A stretch of 64,000 nucleotides of DNA from Ferrovibrio terrae_B (GTDB taxonomy: Bacteria; Pseudomonadota; Alphaproteobacteria; Ferrovibrionales; Ferrovibrionaceae). Location of the stretch: contig NZ_CALRUC010000007.1 in assembly GCF_943371255.1 (NCBI RefSeq), forward strand, positions 1-64,000, in the 5' to 3' direction. The notes beneath the pieces are model-generated. The model worked only from the letters and a program-made list of their open reading frames with translations. It did not search any database and was not told the DNA's origin. This document shows, piece by piece, positions 27,333 through 34,732 of this stretch. Made by a program: the position numbers and the translations under genes. The first letter of the stretch is position 1. Each line of letters begins with the position of its first letter.

Positions 27333-27445
27333 CCCGCGCGGAGCTTGGACCGCGCCGCGCGGGATTTCGGGGGCAGGGGCCGGCGAGAGTTCTCCTCCGC
27401 GCCGGCCTCTACTCGGGCCAAAAACTTCGCGCCCTGTCCCCGAAA
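27333..27445 (+). other. Nested GC-rich stem structure, candidate origin or structured RNA
   Basis: Three stems occupy the 190-nt gap between genes. Stem 1: 27333-27341 with 27355-27363 (9 bp, CCCGCGCGG). Stem 2: 27365-27378 with 27432-27445 (14 bp with one G-T pair, TTTCGGGGGCAGGG). Stem 3, inside stem 2: 27379-27385 with 27400-27406 (GCCGGCG). The TTTCGGGGGC and CCGAAACT elements recur in the hairpin at the start of rep, which points to Rep recognition or packaging. Transcription through it could also form a structured leader. Confidence 0.55.
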
Positions 27446-27513
27446 CTGAAAGCGGTCCCCTGCGCGGAGCGCGCGTAGGTCCATAGCGGTCAACTGAAAC
27501 CAGAGAGGTCCAT

Positions 27514-27930
27514 ATGTCCAATGTTGTCGGTTCGCTTACCCTTCGCGAGTTCAAGCAGAACGGCGAAGCCTTCGGTGGGTTCGGTCATCTTTCGATGCTG
27601 GCTCACCAGTTTAAATTCGGCCTGCAGGCCTTCGTCTCGCAGAACCCGAACGCGCCGCGCTTTGTCGCGATGGCTAAGACGCCTGATGAACGCCTGATTG
27701 AAATCGGCAAGGTCTGGGTGAAGCTGATCAAGCAGGGCGAATTCGAGGGCAAAGAAATGTTCTCGCTCACCTTTGATGACGCCAGCTTCGCTCGGCCGCT
27801 CAACGTCGCGGCCTTCCCCACTGCGGAGCCTGGCATCTACGAAATCGTCTGGCAGCGGCCCAAGCAGGTTGCAAAGCCGTTGGCGCAGGCTACAGCCGGT
27901 GCCGACACGGACAGCGGTCCGCTGTTCTGA
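27514..27930 (+). CDS. DUF736-like phage protein, candidate single-strand DNA-binding protein
   Basis: 138 residues starting SNVVGSLTLREFKQNGEAFGG, close to the DUF736 family found on alphaproteobacterial plasmids and phages. The sequence is mixed alpha/beta and ends in an acidic, flexible tail with terminal Phe (DTDSGPLF), reminiscent of single-strand-binding protein tips. A Shine-Dalgarno (agagagg) precedes the ATG. Location just upstream of rep supports a replication role; this is inference. Confidence 0.7.
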   Translation: MSNVVGSLTLREFKQNGEAFGGFGHLSMLAHQFKFGLQAFVSQNPNAPRFVAMAKTPDERLIEIGKVWVKLIKQGEFEGKEMFSLTFDDASFARPLNVAAFPTAEPGIYEIVWQRPKQVAKPLAQATAGADTDSGPLF

Positions 27931-27932
27931 TC

Positions 27933-28166
27933 ATGGCACCTGATCTGACACCGGATCAGGCGGCGGCGCGGGCAAGTGAGCCCGCGCCGTTGCATGTCAA
28001 GCTGGATTTGTCCAGCTTCACGCGCGCCGAACTGGGGCAGATGTATCTGCAGGCTGATCGCCTGTCGCTGCTCGGCCTGACCAAGCTGCACGAACGCTTC
28101 ATGTCGGTGGTGAAGTCCGCCGTCAGCGATGCAATCGAAGTTATCGATGCTCCGGCCCGTCGCTGA
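27933..28166 (+). CDS. Small phage hypothetical protein
   Basis: 77 residues directly after the DUF736 gene (2-nt gap). Predicted helical (FTRAELGQMYLQADRLSLLG; LHERFMSVVKSAVSDAIEVI) without cysteines or membrane segment. Not recognised. Its 3' end overlaps the start of the next reading frame. Confidence 0.55.
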   Translation: MAPDLTPDQAAARASEPAPLHVKLDLSSFTRAELGQMYLQADRLSLLGLTKLHERFMSVVKSAVSDAIEVIDAPARR

Positions 28167-28482
28167 AATTTCCTCTGCAGAGCAGGCCCGGCTAGTCACG
28201 CCGGGCCTGCCTCTTATCGAGCAAGCCGCTATCGCCTGCGATGATGCCGAGTTCTACGAAATCATGCGCGAGGCGTACCCCAATTCACCGTGGATGTGGA
28301 ACGAACTGCCCGGCGCGCCCGTCGCGGAACACCCGGCATTCATCGCCCGCCGCGAGAAGAATTTTCAGCGCTATTTTTCCCTGCCAGATTTCGAGCCGTC
28401 GAAGGCGTCTGTTCGTGGGCGCCTTTTTCATGAGGCATCGGAGACATGGGATTTCGACAACCCCGGTGCATCGCATGACTGA
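28147..28482 (+). CDS. Small phage hypothetical protein
   Basis: 111 residues if started at the ATG at 28147, overlapping the previous gene by 20 nt; an ATG at 28129 is also possible. Soluble, acidic, with Trp/Pro-rich segment (YPNSPWMWNELPG) and no known motif. Its stop overlaps the next small gene (ATGACTGA). Not recognised. Confidence 0.5.
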   Translation: MLRPVAEISSAEQARLVTPGLPLIEQAAIACDDAEFYEIMREAYPNSPWMWNELPGAPVAEHPAFIARREKNFQRYFSLPDFEPSKASVRGRLFHEASETWDFDNPGASHD

Positions 28483-28555
28483 CGTGTACTTTCTTATCGG
28501 CGTGGCGCTCGGTGGCGGCTTGGTGCTTGTCGGCTATTGGCTGGGCTCACGGTGA
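28475..28555 (+). CDS. 26-residue single-span membrane peptide
   Basis: MTDVYFLIGVALGGGLVLVG then YWLGSR: one glycine-rich membrane helix with a short basic end. It begins inside the preceding stop region and its TGA overlaps the GTG of rep (GTGA), so translational coupling is likely. Comparable miniature membrane proteins occur in membrane-containing phages. Confidence 0.5.
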   Translation: MTDVYFLIGVALGGGLVLVGYWLGSR

Positions 28556-29730
28556 GCGCCTTGATAAATACGCAAGCAGAGTTTCGGGGGCGAGCGCAGC
28601 CGCTACCGAAACTCCCGGCTCAGGAATGGCGCTATCGTCTCCGCCGCGTTGCCGGCAAGCTGCTCGGATCGACGGAGCGGGTTTTCTCCTGCGGCTATAA
28701 ACACCACAAGTCCATCATCGATATTCGGCGTACGTCGCACGGCTCGCTGCATTACGCCGGGCTGGAAACCTGCGGCTCGGTCTGGACCTGCCCAGTGTGT
28801 GCCGCGCGGGTCGCAGAGGCCCGCCGTGATGAGGTCGAAAAGATCATGGACGCGCACACGTCGATGGGTGGCGCGGTCTACATGGCAACATTCACCATCC
28901 GCCATCATGCCTTCCAGCGTTGTGGCGATCTGCGTGCCTCGCTGGTCGAAGCGTGGCGCCGCGTGCAGCAGGGTAGTGTCTGGCAGGGCCTCAAAGAGCG
29001 TTACGGCATTATCGGCACCATTCGCGCGCTAGAGGTCACTCATGGTCAAAACGGCTGGCATCCTCATTTGCATCTGCTTATTTGCACGAAGCGCATTCTT
29101 TCCGATGTACAGCAATCCGCCCTGGCTGATGGCTTATGGAACCGGTGGTCATCGTCCTTGCATCGCGGCGGTCTAGGTTCGGCAACGCGCGATGCTTTTC
29201 AGTTTGACCGCTGCGGTACTGCGGCCGATGCCGGCGCCTATGTTGCAAAGTGGGGCGCGGCATCCGAACTGGTCAAAGGCCATGCCAAGCTGGCGCGCGG
29301 CGGCGGTATGTCGCCGTGGCAGTTGCTTCGCGAAGCCGGCGCCGGCAGCAAAGAGGCTGCGAATTTGTTTCGCGAGTACGCAAAGGCATTCAAGGGCGCG
29401 CGCCAACTTACATGGTCGGTCGGCTTCCGCGCCGCATATGGTTTCGGCCCCGAAGTTGACGACGATCATTTGCTCGAAGACACAGCCTTTACGACTGAGA
29501 CTATCTGCCATCTGCCCTCGGGTATTTTCCGCCAAGTGGTGGTGAAGGAAATCGAGGTGGCAGTTTTGAATGCGGCCGATGCCGGCATTGTGGATGCTGA
29601 TGGCGTTGTGGTGCATGACCCCGGATGGCCAGCAGTGCTGGCGCGCATACGTGATGCCGGCATTGCGTGGCCCGATGGGGAAGGCTGGTTTAATCGTCCA
29701 ATCGCGGTCCCTGAAAGCGAGGCAGCATGA
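28552..29730 (+). CDS. rep: HUH-type rolling-circle replication initiator (Rep)
   Basis: 392 residues from the GTG at 28552 that overlaps the preceding stop. Key features: a zinc-type cluster (CGSVWTCPVCAAR, Cys74, 80, 83), motif 1-like YMATFTIRHH, the metal motif HPHLH (170-174) and a single catalytic tyrosine in AGAYVAKW (Tyr230, Lys233). It should nick the double-strand origin and attach to the 5' end. Single-tyrosine YxxK chemistry points to the plasmid-type Rep class; PM2 P12 is of a two-tyrosine type. The N-terminal coding region contains a perfect hairpin that may be its own nick site. Confidence 0.88.
   Translation: MSALINTQAEFRGRAQPLPKLPAQEWRYRLRRVAGKLLGSTERVFSCGYKHHKSIIDIRRTSHGSLHYAGLETCGSVWTCPVCAARVAEARRDEVEKIMDAHTSMGGAVYMATFTIRHHAFQRCGDLRASLVEAWRRVQQGSVWQGLKERYGIIGTIRALEVTHGQNGWHPHLHLLICTKRILSDVQQSALADGLWNRWSSSLHRGGLGSATRDAFQFDRCGTAADAGAYVAKWGAASELVKGHAKLARGGGMSPWQLLREAGAGSKEAANLFREYAKAFKGARQLTWSVGFRAAYGFGPEVDDDHLLEDTAFTTETICHLPSGIFRQVVVKEIEVAVLNAADAGIVDADGVVVHDPGWPAVLARIRDAGIAWPDGEGWFNRPIAVPESEAA
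28579..28614 (+). promoter_or_regulatory. Hairpin in rep 5' coding region, candidate double-strand origin
   Basis: GAGTTTCGG (28579-28587) and CCGAAACTC (28606-28614) are a perfect 9-bp inverted repeat with an 18-nt loop. Origins inside or beside the initiator gene are usual for rolling-circle elements. The arms share TTTCGGGGGC and CCGAAACT with the large stem at 27365-27445. Confidence 0.5.
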
Positions 29731-30173
29731 GTACCGTGATCGGTAAGGGGCCGTGCCCCAATTGTGGTGTGGAAGGCCAGTACAAGGTCAACCAGAAAAG
29801 CCACCTCTACGTTTATTGCCGGCATCCGATGGATGGCGGTTGCGGCAGCGGCACCACTTCGCGCAGCGAGAAGGGCGACGAACTGTTGGCCCGGAAAATC
29901 ACCAAGTGGTCATCGAAGGAGGCAAAGGCAAAATGGCTGGGCAGCGATCAACCGGACGAGGCGCCGGAGGAGGAGGAAATCGAGGAGGCCGAGGAGGAGG
30001 GCGATCTGGTCGAGGAGCCGGTGCCAGTGCAGCCGCAGGAACCGGCCCCGCGGCCGACCGTGAAATCGAAACCGCCCTCGCAATCGAAGCCGGTGCCGCA
30101 GCCGCCGCGCAAGCCGGCCAGTCGGCCAAAGACCCTGCCGCCGCGTCGGGGCAGCGTTCTGGACGTGCTGTGA
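29727..30173 (+). CDS. Zinc-ribbon, acidic then Pro/Lys-rich phage protein
   Basis: 148 residues overlapping rep by ATGA. Residues 10-40 contain paired cysteines (CPNCG, then YCRHPMDGGC), a zinc-ribbon as in primase or DNA-binding proteins. A strongly acidic stretch follows (EEEEIEEAEEEGD), then a Pro/Lys/Arg-rich tail (SKPPSQSKPVPQPPRKP). Probably a nucleic-acid-binding accessory protein with a disordered tail. Function not known. Confidence 0.65.
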   Translation: MSTVIGKGPCPNCGVEGQYKVNQKSHLYVYCRHPMDGGCGSGTTSRSEKGDELLARKITKWSSKEAKAKWLGSDQPDEAPEEEEIEEAEEEGDLVEEPVPVQPQEPAPRPTVKSKPPSQSKPVPQPPRKPASRPKTLPPRRGSVLDVL

Positions 30174-30550
30174 GCTCGGTAGCTGACCTTCTGGGCGAAG
30201 CGGACGCGCTGGATGGGGCTGCGGCCCCGCAGGCGGTTCCTGAGCCCACGCCAGCCGCTGGAGGCCCTGAGACGGACTCTGCGGCGGAATTGAAGCCCAT
30301 TCTGGTACCGCTGGTCGGTATCGTGGCGAATGAGCTTTGCGATCGGCGGCGGGTCACCCGGCTGGAGGCGGACGAAACCGACCTGCTGGCCGAGGCTATG
30401 CTTAACCTGGCTGATGCCTATGACCTGAAGGTGAAAGACCCCAAGGTGGCGGCATGGCTCGGGTTGGGCGGGGCGGCGGCACTGATCTACAAAAACCGGC
30501 GCCAGTTGCCGGCACCGGAAGCGAAACCGGATGCTGCTGTCGCGGCCTAG
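30170..30550 (+). CDS. Phage hypothetical protein with C-terminal membrane-like segment
   Basis: 126 residues from a GTG overlapping the previous stop (GTGA). N-terminal half Ala/Pro-rich; middle helical (ILVPLVGIVANELCDRRRVT; LLAEAMLNLADAYDLKVKD); then a short hydrophobic stretch (VAAWLGLGGAAALIYKNRRQ) and charged end. The end overlaps the ATPase gene by 20 nt. Not recognised; possibly a membrane-associated assembly factor. Confidence 0.55.
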   Translation: MSSVADLLGEADALDGAAAPQAVPEPTPAAGGPETDSAAELKPILVPLVGIVANELCDRRRVTRLEADETDLLAEAMLNLADAYDLKVKDPKVAAWLGLGGAAALIYKNRRQLPAPEAKPDAAVAA

Positions 30551-31121
30551 TATCGAGCTTTATTTCGGGCGGGGCGGGACAGGCAAAACCTGTCTCGCCC
30601 TTTCTCGTATCGGGCCGGCGCGCTCGATCCTGTTTGACATCAACGAGCAGGAAATCTTGGCGCGCCATGCTGTGGTCTGCACCACGGCGCGTGAACTTGT
30701 GCTTGCCCTGCAGGGCAATGCGCGGCGGATATGCTGGCGCGGTTTCGGCACGCTGGGGCCCGCTGCATTCGAGTTCGGCAATAAGGCAGCATGGGCCGCT
30801 GGGGACCTCGTTGTGTATTGGGATGAGGTCGATTTCATGATGGAGCCGTCGCATTGCCCGCCATGGGCCTATCGCCTGATCAATGCCGGGCGCCACCACG
30901 GCGTCACTATCAAGGCGACGGCGCGCCGCCCGGCAAGCGTTTCGCGGCATCTGACGGCCGGCGCAACCGCCGTCTATAGCTATGCCGTCACCGGAAGCCG
31001 GGACGTGGTCTATCTGGCTGATTTTTTCGGTCGGGATGCTGCGGCCGCATTGCCAAATTTAGGGCGAGGGCAGGCCCTGATTTGGACCGAACACGGCACC
31101 ACACAGAAAAAAATCTATTAG
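30531..31121 (+). CDS. Packaging-type P-loop ATPase (PM2 P9/A32-like)
   Basis: 196 residues. Walker A is GRGGTGKT (13-20) and Walker B is LVVYWDEVD with Asp98-Glu99; a later ATARRPASVSRHL is in the sensor position of FtsK/HerA-type viral ATPases. Small size and place just before the capsid operon fit the genome-packaging ATPases of double-jelly-roll viruses. Zonula-occludens (Zot) proteins of filamentous phages share the fold but carry membrane spans, which are absent here. Confidence 0.75.
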   Translation: MLLSRPSIELYFGRGGTGKTCLALSRIGPARSILFDINEQEILARHAVVCTTARELVLALQGNARRICWRGFGTLGPAAFEFGNKAAWAAGDLVVYWDEVDFMMEPSHCPPWAYRLINAGRHHGVTIKATARRPASVSRHLTAGATAVYSYAVTGSRDVVYLADFFGRDAAAALPNLGRGQALIWTEHGTTQKKIY

Positions 31122-31140
31122 GCCGAAAATTCCTGCCTAA

Positions 31141-31162
31141 CACGTTACGTACACGTAACGTG
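31141..31162. promoter_or_regulatory. Near-perfect 22-bp palindrome upstream of the late operon
   Basis: CACGTTACGT and ACGTAACGTG are exact inverted copies separated by AC. It lies 20 nt after the ATPase stop and about 90 nt before the first late gene, followed by a short T/C-rich stretch. The dyad is suited to a dimeric regulator that controls the structural genes; a weak terminator is the alternative. Confidence 0.55.
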
Positions 31163-31249
31163 ATTTTCCCCCTTACAAGATGGGTCTAAGCCCGCTCCCT
31201 GCATGGCGCAATTGTGCGCCGCTAACTGGGGCTCTAAGGGGGCAACAAA

Positions 31250-31339
31250 ATGGGCGACATTAAGAAGTATCTCGTGCTGGGCGCTGTGGTCATCGCCGCG
31301 CTGGTGGTTCACCAGAAGTACGTGCAGGGCAAAATCTAA
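31250..31339 (+). CDS. 29-residue single-span membrane protein
   Basis: ATG at 31250 after a G-rich ribosome site (aaggggg). Sequence MGDIKKYLVLGAVVIAALVV then HQKYVQGKI: a charged start, one strong membrane helix, and a basic end. It is the first gene of the late operon, 43 nt before the capsid gene. Small membrane proteins of this kind coat the inner membrane of PM2-type virions; role inferred. Confidence 0.6.
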   Translation: MGDIKKYLVLGAVVIAALVVHQKYVQGKI

Positions 31340-31382
31340 AGCCCGCATCGGAAACCGCGAAACCACTTAGAAGGAGCCTGAC

Positions 31383-32375
31383 ATGGGCATTCCGATGAAG
31401 CAGCTTGCCCACCTGGGCGAGATTACCTATGCCAGCGGCGCGCGAGTGCCGTTCAATATCCCGCGTCTCGGCGTGCTGTTCATGCTGATGCTGCGGCTCA
31501 AGTTCACCATCACGAATGGCGGCACTGCCGCCGCGGCGCCTTTCCACCAGACGTTGGCGCGCATCATCAAGAAACTTGAACTGACGGTGAATGGTCGCGA
31601 TACCATCGTGAACCTGTCGGGCTTCTCGCTGGCCAGTCTGGCGTTTCTCGACAACGGCATCATCGGCAAGGGCATGGGCTCGACTGTCGTGCTGACCGGC
31701 TCGGCCGCGACGCAATACACCGTGCATCTGCCGCTGTGGCTGGCTTGCCCGCGTGGCATCCGTCCGGACGATACCGGTCTGGATTTCCGCAAGGGTATTG
31801 AGGCCGTTCTGAATGTCGAATTCGCCAACAGCGATTGCTCGGACATCTACGGCACGCCCAACAGCGCCGCGATCAGCGGTGTGACATGCGAGATTTCGGC
31901 GCTGTCAGAGCTCGATCCGCCCGCGCTGGCCGATGGCAAGCCGCAGTCGTACGCGGTTCGCACACTCGATCAGATCGTGACGGAACTGACTGCCAGCAAT
32001 TCGGCACTGCAAATCCCGCTCGATAAAGGTTCGGGCGTCTTCATCCGTTCGGTGATGATGGAAACGCTTGCTGCTGACGTGGCTGTGGATACCATTTTGG
32101 CCAACGGCATGGTTGAGCTCGGCGTTGGCAATGTGGTGATCGACAAGGTGAAGGCCGAGGCGATCAAGAACGTCAACTACATCGACGGTCGTGCCACTGA
32201 GCAGACTGGCGTCTATCAGCTGTTCAAGCCGATTTTCGGCTCCGGCCAGACCATGGTTCCGACCAAGGGCCTGACGTCTGATCTCGTGCTGAAGCTCGAC
32301 GCGACTAAGGTGTCTGGCGTCAACAAGATCATCACTACCCGCGAAGGCTTCCGCGACCTGATCGCGTTCGGCTAA
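31383..32375 (+). CDS. Probable double-jelly-roll major capsid protein
   Basis: 330 residues with the strongest ribosome site of the element (gaaggag). Beta-rich throughout. Two segments are characteristic of double-jelly-roll capsids of tailless phages: the first-barrel strand IIKKLELTVNGRDTIVNLSG followed by FSLASLAF, and YTVHLPLWLACPRGIRPDDT between strands. No lysine-rich or coiled-coil scaffold region as in HK97-type capsids. Position after the packaging ATPase agrees. Assignment is by pattern recognition and should be tested by structure prediction. Confidence 0.75.
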   Translation: MGIPMKQLAHLGEITYASGARVPFNIPRLGVLFMLMLRLKFTITNGGTAAAAPFHQTLARIIKKLELTVNGRDTIVNLSGFSLASLAFLDNGIIGKGMGSTVVLTGSAATQYTVHLPLWLACPRGIRPDDTGLDFRKGIEAVLNVEFANSDCSDIYGTPNSAAISGVTCEISALSELDPPALADGKPQSYAVRTLDQIVTELTASNSALQIPLDKGSGVFIRSVMMETLAADVAVDTILANGMVELGVGNVVIDKVKAEAIKNVNYIDGRATEQTGVYQLFKPIFGSGQTMVPTKGLTSDLVLKLDATKVSGVNKIITTREGFRDLIAFG

Positions 32376-32385
32376 GGGGGCGCCA

Positions 32386-32634
32386 ATGGATTTCGGGGAT
32401 ATCCTGAAGTCTGCGGCGAATGCGGCCGGCGATTACTTCGCCGGCCGCACTGCGTCGCAGCAGTCGGCCGCGTCACAGAATGCGGCGGCAAACCTCGCCC
32501 TGATCCAGCAGGGCAATGCGCAGCGCCAGATTGAGCTCGGCGCTCAGACGCAACAGGCCACCATGCGTTATGTCGCTATCGGCGGCGTGGCGCTGGTCGT
32601 GGTGCTGCTGCTTATGCGAAACAAGGCGCTGTAA
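32386..32634 (+). CDS. Small virion membrane protein
   Basis: 82 residues, 10 nt after the capsid gene. N-terminal part is Ala/Gln/Ser-rich and helical (ASQQSAASQNAAANLALIQQ); the end is a membrane helix (YVAIGGVALVVVLLLMRNKA). Likely a membrane-embedded virion component. Not assignable to a named family. Confidence 0.6.
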   Translation: MDFGDILKSAANAAGDYFAGRTASQQSAASQNAAANLALIQQGNAQRQIELGAQTQQATMRYVAIGGVALVVVLLLMRNKAL

Positions 32635-32636
32635 TC

Positions 32637-33116
32637 ATGTGGATGACACTCATTCCGGCTGCGGCTTCTCTGGCATCTGCTGCTCTCAGTAAGGGCGGCG
32701 GAAATGATGGCGGCAATTTCGGTGGTGGCGGCGGCGGTGGGCTTGGGGGTCTCAGCAGTATGTTGCCGGGATTGGGCGGCGGTGGCTCGACGAAAGTCAC
32801 CACTTCCGTTTCCCAAAACACTTCAATCACGAACAACCCGGTAATCGCCAATTATATTGGCGACAGCGGCGGGATTGAGGCAAACCCCTGGGGCAGTTCA
32901 AACGGTTCTGCGCCGGCCACGGCGACCGCGACAGATACGCGGCCTAACACTGGCTACCTGCCGAGTGCCTGGAATGGCGGTTATACCGCGCCTTATGGCG
33001 ATCAGACGCTGATCCCGCGCACCGGCAATGCGCTGTCACCGGCCGGCGATGATGGCGGCATGCTGGCGGTTGCTGCTGCTGCTGGCCTCGGCTTGTTGTT
33101 GCTGTTTAACGATTAA
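32637..33116 (+). CDS. Glycine-rich virion protein with C-terminal membrane helix
   Basis: 159 residues. Two glycine tracts (residues about 20-55), a Thr/Ser-rich beta segment (TKVTTSVSQNTSITNNPVIA), a disordered Asn/Thr/Pro-rich middle, and a C-terminal hydrophobic helix (MLAVAAAAGLGLLLLFND). The glycine tract plus TxVxNxxxxxxNPxI motif recurs in the protein at 33413, so they look like paralogues. Likely membrane-anchored vertex or fibre component. Confidence 0.6.
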   Translation: MWMTLIPAAASLASAALSKGGGNDGGNFGGGGGGGLGGLSSMLPGLGGGGSTKVTTSVSQNTSITNNPVIANYIGDSGGIEANPWGSSNGSAPATATATDTRPNTGYLPSAWNGGYTAPYGDQTLIPRTGNALSPAGDDGGMLAVAAAAGLGLLLLFND

Positions 33117-33119
33117 GTC

Positions 33120-33416
33120 ATGCATCTGCCGCCGAACGGATTGCAGTCTCTCGTATGCCAGCGCCCGCATTATGCAATTGCATATGAGCAGGCTGGTGAC
33201 GTGACGTTCGTTCACTGCCGAGTTGATCGCTGGAGCGCTATGGTCAGTCGGGCGCTGCGACGCGATTTCTATTCGCTCATGACTATGCGAATGGGTCCGC
33301 TGTACGCCTACAAGGAAAACCCGGATGCAAAGTTTATTCGGTTCGCCAATCGGATGGGCTTTCGTGTTTATCAGGTGTTCGGCGCGTGGGTTGTTTTTCG
33401 GCGAGACGAAGCATGA
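33120..33416 (+). CDS. Phage hypothetical protein
   Basis: 98 residues, mixed alpha/beta without membrane helix. The end (NPDAKFIRFANRMGFRVYQV then FGAWVVFRRDE) resembles the tail of small phage acetyltransferase-like proteins, but the resemblance is slight and the acetyl-CoA loop is not evident. It lies between the two glycine-rich paralogues and its stop overlaps the next start (ATGA). Confidence 0.5.
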   Translation: MHLPPNGLQSLVCQRPHYAIAYEQAGDVTFVHCRVDRWSAMVSRALRRDFYSLMTMRMGPLYAYKENPDAKFIRFANRMGFRVYQVFGAWVVFRRDEA

Positions 33417-33736
33417 GTAGCGTGTTCGGTGGCGGTGGTGGTGGCGGGCAGACAACGACGGTCAGCAATTCCACGACTGTTACCGTCAATCCCGAGATTA
33501 CGAACACCATCATCAACGACGACAGCCGCCTGCAGGCGCTGGTTGATACGCTGGCGGCCGGCAATGCAGATCAGCGACAGGCGCTGACAATGCAGGCTGA
33601 AGCCGCTGTCGAGTTGGCCAGGGCTCAGGCGGCTGTTGCAGAAAAAAACGCAGGGACAATTTCTGACACGATTAAGTCAGCAGTTTTAACCGCCGTGATC
33701 GGCTTCGCCGTCACGCAAATGTTGCGGAGGGGCTAA
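33413..33736 (+). CDS. Second glycine-rich virion protein with coiled coil and membrane helix
   Basis: 107 residues. Starts SSVFGGGGGGGQTTTVSNST, followed by VTVNPEITNTI, an Ala/Gln-rich amphipathic helix (RQALTMQAEAAVELARAQAA) and a C-terminal membrane segment (AVLTAVIGFAVTQMLRRG). Same order of elements as the protein at 32637. Probably virion-associated. Confidence 0.6.
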   Translation: MSSVFGGGGGGGQTTTVSNSTTVTVNPEITNTIINDDSRLQALVDTLAAGNADQRQALTMQAEAAVELARAQAAVAEKNAGTISDTIKSAVLTAVIGFAVTQMLRRG

Positions 33737-33737
33737 G

Positions 33738-34337
33738 GTGGCTCGGAAAAATTATCGTGTGATCCCCGTCCCGCTCGATGTAGCGGGGAGTCGGTATTTC
33801 CCTGATCAGGGTGAGTACTTGCTGTTTGCATTCTCGCAGCGCCGTTCTGACCTGAGCCGGGTCGCGGATAGCGTCCTCAATATTCGTATCGGCACCGAGG
33901 GCGTTGATTTCGCGCCGATTGAACAGAACAGTTCTATTGCCGGCGCCTTCGATGGCTTCGAGCTGAGTTGGGCGGCGCAGTCTGGAGTCACGGCTTACAT
34001 CTTCGTCAGTCAGGGGCCGGACGCGCTGCGCTTCCTGTCGCCGCCTGCAAAGCAGTTGGTGACGTCATCGGTCGGCACAACGCTCGCTACGAATGCGGTC
34101 TCGGCCGCGACTGCGGCGACATTGTTGTCGGCCGCGAATGCGCTGCGCCAGTCTGTCACGCTGCAGAACCGCGACACCACAAAGGATGTGGCAATCGGCG
34201 GTTCCGGCGTCACCATGGCATCGGGTTTTATTCTGGAACCCGGCGCCATCAAGACAATCGACAAAACCACGGCCGCGATTTATGGCCGCGTTGCGGCGGG
34301 CACCGCTGATGTGCGCGTGCTGGAGGAGCTGAGCTAA
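33738..34337 (+). CDS. Probable beta-rich virion (spike or penton) protein
   Basis: 199 residues from a GTG. Predominantly beta strands; the second half (RQSVTLQNRDTTKDVAIGGS then GVTMASGFILEPGAIKTID and IYGRVAAGTADVRVLEE) has the pattern seen in many phage surface-protein beta domains. The stop overlaps the next ATG (TAATG). Identity as vertex protein is inferred from size, strand content and position. Confidence 0.6.
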   Translation: MARKNYRVIPVPLDVAGSRYFPDQGEYLLFAFSQRRSDLSRVADSVLNIRIGTEGVDFAPIEQNSSIAGAFDGFELSWAAQSGVTAYIFVSQGPDALRFLSPPAKQLVTSSVGTTLATNAVSAATAATLLSAANALRQSVTLQNRDTTKDVAIGGSGVTMASGFILEPGAIKTIDKTTAAIYGRVAAGTADVRVLEELS

Positions 34338-34726
34338 TGTCAAGTTCTGCATTGAAGGCGCCGACGACTGTTGCGGCAAATATTTTGGCCGACTATGCCG
34401 CGCGAAAAATTGGCGCCAGCAGCGCCGGCACCGTAGCTCTCGGCGCTACCGCCGTGCAACTGATCAACCCGGCGTCGAATGTCAATGGCGCCATTGTCCG
34501 CACGGCCGCGCTCTATACCGTCTCGAATTGGGACAGCGCGCTTTATAGCGGCACGTCAGCGCCTTCCAGCGCCAGCGATATGACCAAGCCGCTGTTGCTT
34601 TTCATCCTGCATGCACAGGGCACGATTATGCTGCCGGCACAAATTTATCTTCCGCCTGGCTACGGCCTTTGGGCCATCGCTGGCGGTGGCACTAATCGGG
34701 CTTATTGCTCTTACGATCTTCTGTGA
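34337..34726 (+). CDS. Probable minor virion protein
   Basis: 129 residues, beta-rich with short hydrophobic strands (GTVALGATAVQLINPASNVN; LLLFILHAQGTIMLPAQIYL; GYGLWAIAGGG). Resembles small surface or fibre-base proteins of phages. Co-translated with the preceding gene through a TAATG overlap. Confidence 0.55.
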   Translation: MSSSALKAPTTVAANILADYAARKIGASSAGTVALGATAVQLINPASNVNGAIVRTAALYTVSNWDSALYSGTSAPSSASDMTKPLLLFILHAQGTIMLPAQIYLPPGYGLWAIAGGGTNRAYCSYDLL

Positions 34727-34732
34727 GGAACC

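Noticed and set aside
30531..31121. Zot-type filamentous phage assembly protein
   Set aside because: No membrane span and shorter than Zot; the downstream capsid and transglycosylase genes do not fit a filamentous phage.
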